NCBI GenBank assembly: GCA_020632955.1
Contig: JACKEO010000015.1
Coordinates: 60,492-124,491, forward strand
Origin: Alphaproteobacteria bacterium
Lineage (GTDB): Bacteria; Myxococcota_A; UBA796; GCA-2862545
Length of the DNA stretch: 64,000 nt
Direction: 5' to 3'
In this document: one piece after another, positions 16,475-22,664 of the stretch
Position numbering within the stretch: position 1 is the stretch's first letter
Layout: the number at the start of each line of letters is the position of its first letter
Made by a program: the position numbers and the translations under genes
Notes under the pieces: generated by a model
The model's input: the letters and a program-made list of their open reading frames with translations, nothing else
Told to the model about the DNA's origin: nothing
Databases searched by the model: none

Positions 16475-16672
16475 ATGCCGAAGATGAAGTCGCGCCGCGG
16501 CGCCGCCAAGCGCGTCAAGATCAACAAGAACGGGAAGGTCCGCTTCAAGCGCGCCTACCTGCGCCACTGCCTCGCCAACCGGCCGAAGTCGGCCAAGCGC
16601 AAGCTGCGTCACGCCGGCACCCTCGGCGAGTGCGACGCGAAGCACGCGCGGGCGATGCTGCCCTACCAGTAG
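16475..16672 (+). CDS. rpmI: 50S ribosomal protein bL35
   Basis: A 65-residue basic protein with the bL35 signature: MPKMKSRRGAAKRVK at the start, then KVRFKRAYLRH and KSAKRKLRH. The length is normal for the family. It starts at ATG 16475, six bases after GGAG. bL35 is a small late-assembling protein of the large ribosomal subunit. The gene order infC-rpmI-rplT is the usual one, but the spacing to rplT (281 bases) is unusually long and holds a block of four hairpin repeats. Confidence 0.97.
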   Translation: MPKMKSRRGAAKRVKINKNGKVRFKRAYLRHCLANRPKSAKRKLRHAGTLGECDAKHARAMLPYQ

Positions 16673-16685
16673 GGTAGTCCCAATT

Positions 16686-16812
16686 ACGGCCCTGCGCGCA
16701 GGGGCTGATTGACCCAATCCAATGACGGCCCTGCGCGCAGGGCCTGATTGCGATGACGGCCCTGCAGGCAGGGCCTGATTGACCTGACTACGGCCCTGCG
16801 CGCGGGGCCTGG
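16686..16812. repeat. four direct copies of a 26-base hairpin element
   Basis: Copies start at 16686, 16725, 16756 and 16790 (periods 39, 31 and 34 bases). Each contains the near-perfect palindrome GGCCCTGCGCGCAGGGCC, preceded by AC and followed by TGATTG in the first three copies. Copy 3 has CTGCAGGCAG in the centre, and copy 4 has CGCGGGG and loses the tail. The copies differ at few positions. They lie entirely between rpmI and rplT, so they are in the leader of rplT. They are too close together for a CRISPR array. They could be an extragenic palindromic repeat family or a regulatory/transcript-stability block. Confidence 0.85.
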
Positions 16813-16953
16813 ACCCTCCGGAGACGCGTCGCGCTCCGGTCCGGTCGCCGGCCGTCCTGATCCCCACCGGGGCAGGGCGCGCACCCCACCCCCCTCTCGC
16901 CGTCACCGTCCGCCCCTGCGGGCTGGGAAGCGGTTCCACCAAGGAGACACACG

Positions 16954-17310
16954 ATGGCACGCATCAAGCGCGCGATGATCCGCCGCACGCGGATCAAGAA
17001 CCTCCGTCGCCGGGTCCGCGGCTTCTTCATGGGTCGCCGCCGGCTGCGGCAGGCGATCGAAGCCCGGATGAAGGCCGATCGCAACATGTTCATCGGCCGC
17101 AAGCAGCGGAAGCGCGACTTCCGCCGCCTGTGGACCCAGCGCATCAACGCCGCGGTCCGTCCGCACGGGCTGTCCTACAGCCGCTTCGTGCACGGGCTGA
17201 AGGTCGCGAACATCGACATCAACCGCAAGATGCTCGCCGACCTGGCCGTGCGTGAGCCCGCCGCCTTCGAGGCGATCGTGGGCGCGGCCAAGCAGGCGCT
17301 CTCGAGCTGA
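16954..17310 (+). CDS. rplT: 50S ribosomal protein bL20
   Basis: A 118-residue bL20 of normal length, with the basic N-terminal extension (MARIKRAMIRRTRIKNLRRR) and the conserved globular part RDFRRLWTQRINAAVR and GLSYSRFVHGL. bL20 is needed early in 50S assembly and in some bacteria represses its own operon through mRNA structures mimicking its 23S site. AAGGAG lies upstream of the ATG at a good distance. The four-hairpin block before it could take part in such control, which is inference. pheS and pheT, which often follow, are absent here. A weak 8-bp hairpin (17319-17347) follows the gene. Confidence 0.97.
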   Translation: MARIKRAMIRRTRIKNLRRRVRGFFMGRRRLRQAIEARMKADRNMFIGRKQRKRDFRRLWTQRINAAVRPHGLSYSRFVHGLKVANIDINRKMLADLAVREPAAFEAIVGAAKQALSS

Positions 17311-17363
17311 CCCCGCGGCGCCCGCGTCCGGTTAGGGATCGCGGGCGTCCCCGGAGGAAGGCT

Positions 17364-17834
17364 GTGCGTCCAGATCAGCGTGCGTGGGCCCTCGCAGGGT
17401 TCGCCCTCCTGGGGGCCTGCGACACCGGCCCCACCACCCAGCTCGTCCGCCGCCAGTTCAACGGCGAGGACGAGGTGCCCCTCCAGGTCACCGCGAAGGG
17501 GCCCGTGGGCGAGGCGCGCGAGGTCGATCTCACGTCCACCACGGGCGAGACGGTCATCGGCACGCTCACCATCGATCCGGGCTCGGGTCCGGTGGGCACG
17601 GTGCACCGCGTCACCGTGCGCGTGGGCGCGGCGTGGGCCGACCGCATCGAGGAGGCGGAGCTCGAGGCCGATGCCGGCGAGCGTGGAGCGCGCACGCTGG
17701 CCTTCGAGCCCGACTCGGCCGACGAGCGCCTGTGGGTGCTGAACCTCAAGAGCGTGGGCACGGACGGCGAGGCCCGGAAGGACGTCTTCCGCGTCTACCT
17801 GTACGAGCTCGTGGAGGAGCTCGTCGTGGAGTGA
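17364..17834 (+). CDS. putative lipoprotein
   Basis: A 156-residue protein starting at GTG 17364, five bases after GGAGGA (17353-17358). The N-terminus WALAGFALLGAC is a lipoprotein signal with Cys at about residue 19. The mature part is a beta-rich domain (LTSTTGETVIGTLTID, TVHRVTVRVGAAW, ELEADAGERGARTLAFE) that I cannot place in a family. A TAGGGA hexamer lies 31 bases before the start, so it may head its own transcript with the MerR gene downstream. No catalytic motif is visible. Confidence 0.7.
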   Translation: MRPDQRAWALAGFALLGACDTGPTTQLVRRQFNGEDEVPLQVTAKGPVGEAREVDLTSTTGETVIGTLTIDPGSGPVGTVHRVTVRVGAAWADRIEEAELEADAGERGARTLAFEPDSADERLWVLNLKSVGTDGEARKDVFRVYLYELVEELVVE

Positions 17835-17862
17835 CCACGGCGTGCTCCGCAGGGAGGCTGCG

Positions 17863-18276
17863 GTGGCGGACGAGGACGATCCCCCCATCCCCGACAAGCT
17901 CTACTTCCGCATCGGGGAGCTCGCCGAGATCGTGGGCGTGGAGCCTCACGTGCTCCGCTACTGGGAGCAGGAGTTCCGCATCCGGCCGGAGCGCTCGCCC
18001 TCGGGCCAGCGCATGTACAAGCGTCGCGACATCGGGCGCTTCCTGGCCATCCGGCGCCTGCTCCACACGCAGGGCTTCACCATCGCCGGCGCACGCCGCG
18101 CCCTTCGGGGGCGGTCGGGGGCACCGTCGGCCGCCTCGCCCGTGGTCGATGTGGCGCAGCTCGAGGCGGCCCGGAAGGAGCTGGAGCAGCTCGGATCGCG
18201 GATAGCGCGCATGCGCCGTCGGGTCCGGCGCGCCTGGGCCCCCTATGTGGTCCACGACGAGGGCTCCGACGGTTGA
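17863..18276 (+). CDS. MerR-family transcriptional regulator
   Basis: A 137-residue regulator. The winged helix is at about residues 12-80: YFRIGELAEIVGVEPHVLRYWE is the classic MerR helix-turn-helix, and SGQRMYKRRDIGRFLAIRRLL followed by the GFTIAGARRAL helix completes it. A short coiled coil (LEAARKELEQLGSRIARMRRRVRR) would make the dimer. The effector domain is absent, as in the small MerR proteins commonly found near infC/rplT/ihfA. GTG 17863 is chosen because AGGGAGG (17851-17857) is five bases upstream. The target genes are unknown. Its stop codon lies inside the -35 of the tRNA-Pro promoter. Confidence 0.9.
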   Translation: MADEDDPPIPDKLYFRIGELAEIVGVEPHVLRYWEQEFRIRPERSPSGQRMYKRRDIGRFLAIRRLLHTQGFTIAGARRALRGRSGAPSAASPVVDVAQLEAARKELEQLGSRIARMRRRVRRAWAPYVVHDEGSDG

Positions 18277-18302
18277 CTCTGGCCCGCCCCCCGCAATAGG
18301 GG
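18273..18302 (+). promoter_or_regulatory. sigma70-type promoter of tRNA-Pro
   Basis: TTGACT (18273-18278) and TAGGGG (18297-18302), spacer 18, ending nine bases before the mature tRNA 5' end. The -35 overlaps the merR stop codon. Because the tRNA end is fixed, this site supports TAGG-type hexamers as -10 elements in this genome. Confidence 0.65.
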
Positions 18303-18311
18303 GCGCCGGTT

Positions 18312-18385
<74 letters not shown>

Positions 18386-18394
18386 TCCGCTTCG

Positions 18395-18430
18395 GAGGCC
18401 CGCCGGAAACCCCACTTGCCGGCGGGCCTC
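18395..18430 (+). terminator. rho-independent terminator after tRNA-Pro
   Basis: A perfect 12-bp stem GAGGCCCGCCGG with its complement, loop of 12 bases, followed by TTGCGTTCC. It ends the tRNA-Pro transcript before the oxidoreductase pair. Confidence 0.7.
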
Positions 18431-18475
18431 TTGCGTTCCGGGGGGAGACGCGTTCCGACGGACGGAGGGTCCCTG

Positions 18476-18823
18476 GTGAGCCCCACGCCGTCGCCCAGCG
18501 TCCGGGATGCCCTGGTCGAGGCCCTGGTGCCCGGCGTGGCGCTGCGTGGACCCCAGGCGTCGGCGCAGGCGTGGCGCGACTTCGCGGCGGCCGCGCCCCT
18601 GCACCTGCGCGTGGGCTGGTGGGCGGCGACGCTGGTGCTCGGCGTGGTGTGGCCCCTCGCGCTGAGCGGGCGGCGGCTCGCGCACCTGTCGCCCGCGGCG
18701 CGGGAGGTTGTGCTGCGGCGGGCCGCCGCGCTGCCCGGGCTCGCTGCCCTCGTGGAGGTGGCGCGGGTGTGTGTCTGCCTGGTGGCGCTCGACGACGACG
18801 CCCTCCGCGCGGCGCGCCCGTGA
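18476..18823 (+). CDS. small protein coupled to a GMC oxidoreductase
   Basis: A 115-residue protein starting at GTG 18476, six bases after GGAGGG. It has a hydrophobic segment (VGWWAATLVLGVVWPLALSG) at about residues 42-62 and helices rich in Ala and Arg elsewhere. Its stop overlaps the start of the GMC oxidoreductase gene as GTGA. Small partner proteins are commonly encoded directly before membrane-linked GMC dehydrogenases, where they help maturation or anchoring. That role is plausible here but rests on context alone; I recognise no family from the sequence. Confidence 0.7.
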   Translation: MSPTPSPSVRDALVEALVPGVALRGPQASAQAWRDFAAAAPLHLRVGWWAATLVLGVVWPLALSGRRLAHLSPAAREVVLRRAAALPGLAALVEVARVCVCLVALDDDALRAARP

Positions 18824-20307
18824 GCCGTCGCGACGGTCGCGCCCTGCGGGGACGCGAGGAGCTCGTCGCCGACGTGGTGGTGGTGGGCAGCGGGCCGGCG
18901 GGTGCCGTGGTGGCCCGGGAGCTCGCCACCGCGGGCCTGGGGGTGGTGGTCGTGGAGGAGGGTCCGTGGATCGAGGCCGCGGATCACCCCGCCGACGCGC
19001 TGGGGGCCATGGCCCTGTCGTACCGGGGGATGGGCGCCCAGGTGGTGCTCGGTCGTGCCCTCATGCCGCTGGTGCAGGGGCGACGCGTGGGGGGGAGCGC
19101 CGCGATCAACGGGGCGATCTGCTGGCGGCTGCCCCGCGACGTCCACGCGGACTGGGTCGCCCAGGATCCGGCGCTCGCCGACGCCCTGCCCTGGACGGAG
19201 CTGGAGGAGGTGACCGATCGCGTGGAGGCCGAGCTGGGCGTGGCCCCCACGCTCCCGGAGATCGCGGGCCCCAAGAACCTGCTGCTCGCTCGGGGAGCCG
19301 ACGCCCTCGGGCTCGCCCACCGTCCCATCCGGCGGAACGTGCGCGGGTGTGCGGGCCTCGGACGCTGCCTGCAGGGCTGCCCCGCAGGCCACAAGCAGTC
19401 GCCGGAGGTGGCCCAGCTCCCCGAGGCCCTCGCCCGGGGCGCCACGCTGCTGCACGACGTGGAGGTGGTGGGCCTCGCCCACGCCCGCGGGCGGGTGCAG
19501 GGCGTGGCCGCGCGGGCGGCGGGCGGCGGCACCGTGGTGGTGCGGGCGCCCCGGGTGGTGCTCGCGGCGAGCGCGGTGCAGACGCCCGGCCTCCTGCTGG
19601 CGAGCGGCCTGTCGCAGGGCCCGGTGGGCCGGCACTTCCAGTGCCACCCGGGCGTCTCGATGGCGGGACGCTTCCCGGAGGTCGTGCGCGCCTGGGAGGG
19701 AGCCACCCAGGGCCACGAGGTGATCGGCCTGCGGCGCGAGGGCCTCAAGTTCGAGGCGCTGGGCCACCCCGCGGGCGTGCTCGCCAGCCGGGTGCCCGGC
19801 GTGGGGCGCGCCCTGGGGCGTGCCGTGGCCGACCTCGACCACTGGGCGGACTGGGGCGTGGCCGTGCGCTCGCGCACCGAGGGACGGGTGCGGCGCGTCC
19901 TCGGCCGCACCGTGGTCACCTGGTCCCCCTCGGCGGACGACGTGCGGCAGTTCCGACGCGGCCTGCAGGTGCTGGGCGAGCTCTTCCTCGCCGCCGGCGC
20001 CGAGCGGGTGGCGCCGCACGTCGCCGGTCTGCCCGCGACGCTGGCCACGCCCGCGGAGGTGGCGGCGCTGGCGCAGGGTCCGCGCCGCGCGTCGGCCTAC
20101 CAGGGGGCCATCACCCACCTCTTCGGCACCTGCCGGATGGGCAGCGACCCGCGTCGCGCGGTGGTGCGACCCGACTTCCGCCACCACCACGTCGACGGCC
20201 TCTGGATCGCCGACAGCAGCGTCTTCCCGTCGAACACGGGGGTGAACCCCCAGGTGTCGATCATGGCGCTGGCCACGATCTGCGCGCGGCGGATGCTCGC
20301 GGCGTGA
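18820..20307 (+). CDS. GMC-family flavin oxidoreductase
   Basis: A 495-residue FAD enzyme. The dinucleotide-binding motif GSGPAGAVVARELA is at about residues 24-37 and a second GMC signature GRRVGGSAAINGAI is near 90. A Cys-rich stretch GCAGLGRCLQGCPAGHKQS near 180-200 is typical of the long-chain alcohol oxidase/cholesterol oxidase-like branch. The C-terminal motifs HLFGTCRMG, DSSVFPSNTGVNPQ carry the catalytic region (His in HLFGTCRMG-type and Asn in TGVNP). The family oxidises alcohols or sterols and passes electrons to FAD. The substrate is not clear. The gene is coupled to the small upstream partner by GTGA. Confidence 0.85.
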   Translation: MSRRDGRALRGREELVADVVVVGSGPAGAVVARELATAGLGVVVVEEGPWIEAADHPADALGAMALSYRGMGAQVVLGRALMPLVQGRRVGGSAAINGAICWRLPRDVHADWVAQDPALADALPWTELEEVTDRVEAELGVAPTLPEIAGPKNLLLARGADALGLAHRPIRRNVRGCAGLGRCLQGCPAGHKQSPEVAQLPEALARGATLLHDVEVVGLAHARGRVQGVAARAAGGGTVVVRAPRVVLAASAVQTPGLLLASGLSQGPVGRHFQCHPGVSMAGRFPEVVRAWEGATQGHEVIGLRREGLKFEALGHPAGVLASRVPGVGRALGRAVADLDHWADWGVAVRSRTEGRVRRVLGRTVVTWSPSADDVRQFRRGLQVLGELFLAAGAERVAPHVAGLPATLATPAEVAALAQGPRRASAYQGAITHLFGTCRMGSDPRRAVVRPDFRHHHVDGLWIADSSVFPSNTGVNPQVSIMALATICARRMLAA

Positions 20308-20310
20308 CCG

Positions 20311-20646
20311 TCAGCCCTTGGGCGGCAGGGACCGGGCGTGCGCGAGGCCGGCCGCCACCCAGGCGTCGAGGTCGCGCTGCGCGTCCAGCCCCTCGGGCGC
20401 CACGTAGACCATGCCCTTGAGGGAGCGGCCGGTGAAGTCCATCTCGCGGGCGTGAGGGCGCGCGAGCGCGGCCTCGTGGGCCTCCTTGCCCACCCGCACC
20501 ATCATCTCGTCGCGGAGGATCCCGCAGGTCATGTGGCCGCCCACCATGAAGCAGACGCCGCCGAACATCTTCTTCTCGACGTGGTCGCCGTGCTGGGCGT
20601 GCAGGGAGCGGCGCACGCGCTCCGCCAGGTCCTCGTCGTAGGCCAT
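20311..20646 (-). CDS. TfoX/Sxy N-terminal domain protein
   Basis: A 111-residue single-domain protein. The signature KKMFGGVCFMVGGHMTCGI is the TfoX N-terminal domain hallmark, followed by VRVGKEAHEAAL and FTGRSLKGMVYVAPEG. TfoX in gamma-proteobacteria is a competence regulator with two domains. Stand-alone N-terminal domains like this one are widespread and their role is not established. The gene converges with the GMC oxidoreductase gene (3-base gap) and is divergent from the methyltransferase. Confidence 0.85.
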   Translation of the reverse strand: MAYDEDLAERVRRSLHAQHGDHVEKKMFGGVCFMVGGHMTCGILRDEMMVRVGKEAHEAALARPHAREMDFTGRSLKGMVYVAPEGLDAQRDLDAWVAAGLAHARSLPPKG

Positions 20647-20716
20647 CGCGGGGTCCTCCGGGGCCGCCAGCCTGCCACAGGGGGACGGGCTAGGTCAGCC
20701 AGCCGGGGGACGCGCC

Positions 20717-21466
20717 GTGGCCTTCCACGATCACTTCTCGTCGCTGGCAGGCACCTACGCCGTCTACCGGCCGGTGTACCCCGACGCGCTCTTCGAGCTG
20801 CTCGCGCGTCACGCCCCGGCCACCGACGCCGCCTGGGACGCCGGGTGCGGCAGCGGCCAGGCCAGCGTGGGCCTCGCCGCCCACTTCGCGCGGGTCGAGG
20901 CCACCGACCCCTCGGCGGCGCAGGTGGCCGAGGCCACGCCCCACCCGCGGGTGCACTACGGCGTCGCGCCGGCCGAGCGCAGCGGGCTGCCGCCTCACGG
21001 CGTCGATCTGGTGCTCGCCGCCGAGGCGGCGCACTGGTTCGACGTGCCCGCCTTCGAGGCCGAGGTGCGACGGGTGGCGCGTCCCGGGGGCCTGCTCGCG
21101 ATCGTGGGCTACCGCCTGCTCGAGGTGGACGCGGCGGTGGACGCGGCAGTGGGCTGGTACGCCTACGAGCGGGTGGGGCCATGGTGGCCTCCGGAGCGCG
21201 CCCTGCTCGACGCGGGCTACGCCACGCTGCCCGTCACGCTGCCCGAGGAGCGGCCCGAGCCCGTGACGATGACGGCCGCGTGGAGCCTGCACCACCTGCT
21301 CGGCTACCTGGGCACCTGGTCGAGCACGAAGCGCTGTCGGGAGGCCACCGGCATCGACCCGATCCCGGAGGCCGCCGACCGCCTCGCCGCGGCCTGGGGA
21401 GCCGAGGCCGACACGGTGCGCACGGTGCGCTGGCCGCTCCTCCAGCGCTGGTTCCGTGTGCCCTGA
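20717..21466 (+). CDS. class I SAM-dependent methyltransferase
   Basis: A 249-residue enzyme with a Rossmann methyltransferase core. Motif I is WDAGCGSGQAS at about residues 39-49, the acidic strand-2 end is VEATDPS, and motif IV is DLVLAAEAAHW. The layout matches Methyltransf_11-type proteins that act on small molecules. Substrate unknown. It starts at GTG 20717, and a TAGGTC hexamer lies 26 bases upstream with no ribosome site of note (GGGGGA precedes). It is convergent with the hydrolase gene. Confidence 0.85.
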   Translation: MAFHDHFSSLAGTYAVYRPVYPDALFELLARHAPATDAAWDAGCGSGQASVGLAAHFARVEATDPSAAQVAEATPHPRVHYGVAPAERSGLPPHGVDLVLAAEAAHWFDVPAFEAEVRRVARPGGLLAIVGYRLLEVDAAVDAAVGWYAYERVGPWWPPERALLDAGYATLPVTLPEERPEPVTMTAAWSLHHLLGYLGTWSSTKRCREATGIDPIPEAADRLAAAWGAEADTVRTVRWPLLQRWFRVP

Positions 21467-21475
21467 CCGCCGAGG

Positions 21476-22576
21476 TCAGCGACGGACGAGGTCCGCGGAC
21501 AGGTCGGCGCCCAGTCCGTCGCCCGCGCCCTTCAGGTGGGCGTCGAAGAAGGCGGGCACCGCCACCTCCAGGACGGCGTCGGTGCGCGCCAGCGGCAGGA
21601 AGGCGCCCTCGCAGGCCGGGTCCTCCACGCGCGGCGTCACGTCGGGGCAGCCGTCCACCGCCAGGGCGCGCAGCCCGAACAGGTAGAGGCCGTTCGCGTC
21701 GTCGCGGGCCTCGAGCTCGTCGGCCAGGGCGCCGAGGTCCACCGCGCACAGGTCCGAGAAGGCGAGGTGGCCCGCTCCCGGGATCGACCAGTAGCCGTCC
21801 GAGGTGGAGGGCCCGACGGCCTGCAGGTCGGCCTCCGCCACGATGCCGTCGCAGGAGCCGCCGATGACGCCCGAGGGCAGCGAGCGGGTGAACGTGCCTG
21901 CCCCGGCGAGGGCCAGGGCCGCGTCGATGCGGGGGTCCTGGCTGGCGAAGGCGCTCGTGCTCCCGCCTCCCGCGGAGTGCCCGAAGAGGCCCCAGCGGTC
22001 GGGATCGACGGGCAGGTCGAGGCCTGCGGCCCCCTGATCGAGCCAGTCGGCGAGGGCCGCGAGATCGTCGAGGGCGGGATCCTCGCCGTCGAAGTCCGGC
22101 GGGAAGGCCAGCTGGCAGTCGCCCGCGGGCGGGTCGAGCAGGCAGGGCACGATGTCGCCCAGCGTGCGGCCCGGGTGGTCGGTGGACACGACGACGTAGC
22201 CCTGGGCCGCCGCCTCGGCGCAGAGGCTGGCGGACTGGGTGCGGAAGCCGCCGAAGCCGTGGGAGAAGAGGAGCACGGGCCAGCCGTCCGGCCCGGTGGG
22301 CTCGGCGGCGGTCGCGTCGCGACGTGCGGGGTGGTCGAAGGAGGGCAGCGGGAACTCCGGCCCCACCCGGTCGGTGAAGGCCGCCGGCACGTGGTCGACC
22401 AGCGCGATGGTGTCGGTGCCGACGGGGTCGGAGGACGGGTACCACACCTCGACGAGGCGCTCGCCCACGGGGATCGTGCGCACGCCCACCCCCGCGACCG
22501 CGTCGGTGTCGGTGCCATCGTCGGCGGGCCCGCCGGCGCAGGCGGCGAGCAGCAGGAAGGGCAGGGCGCGCGTCAC
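21476..22576 (-). CDS. alpha/beta hydrolase lipoprotein, PAF-acetylhydrolase/chlorophyllase-like
   Basis: A 366-residue protein with a lipoprotein signal (RALPFLLLAAC) and a short Asp/Thr linker. The hydrolase core has VLLFSHGFGGFR, the nucleophile elbow GHSAGG and a late His in GAGHLAFSDLC, an arrangement seen in platelet-activating-factor acetylhydrolase-like and chlorophyllase-like enzymes. Six or more Cys residues in the mature part (for example CLLDPPAGDC and GSCDG) suggest disulfides, consistent with export. It starts at GTG 22576 after GGAGGT. It probably cleaves an ester outside the cytoplasm; the substrate is unknown. Confidence 0.8.
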   Translation of the reverse strand: MTRALPFLLLAACAGGPADDGTDTDAVAGVGVRTIPVGERLVEVWYPSSDPVGTDTIALVDHVPAAFTDRVGPEFPLPSFDHPARRDATAAEPTGPDGWPVLLFSHGFGGFRTQSASLCAEAAAQGYVVVSTDHPGRTLGDIVPCLLDPPAGDCQLAFPPDFDGEDPALDDLAALADWLDQGAAGLDLPVDPDRWGLFGHSAGGGSTSAFASQDPRIDAALALAGAGTFTRSLPSGVIGGSCDGIVAEADLQAVGPSTSDGYWSIPGAGHLAFSDLCAVDLGALADELEARDDANGLYLFGLRALAVDGCPDVTPRVEDPACEGAFLPLARTDAVLEVAVPAFFDAHLKGAGDGLGADLSADLVRR

Positions 22577-22664
22577 GGGACCTCCACGATGCGTCGTCCT
22601 ACCGCCGCGTCGCGGGACAGGGGAGCCGCGGCACGTGAGGATGCGTCGGAGACGGGAGGCGGAC

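Noticed and set aside
16686..16812. CRISPR-like array
   Set aside because: The repeats are palindromic and their spacers are 5-13 bases, with no cas genes. They are hairpin repeats.
20311..20646. Competence regulator TfoX
   Set aside because: Only the N-terminal domain is present; a competence role cannot be claimed from it.
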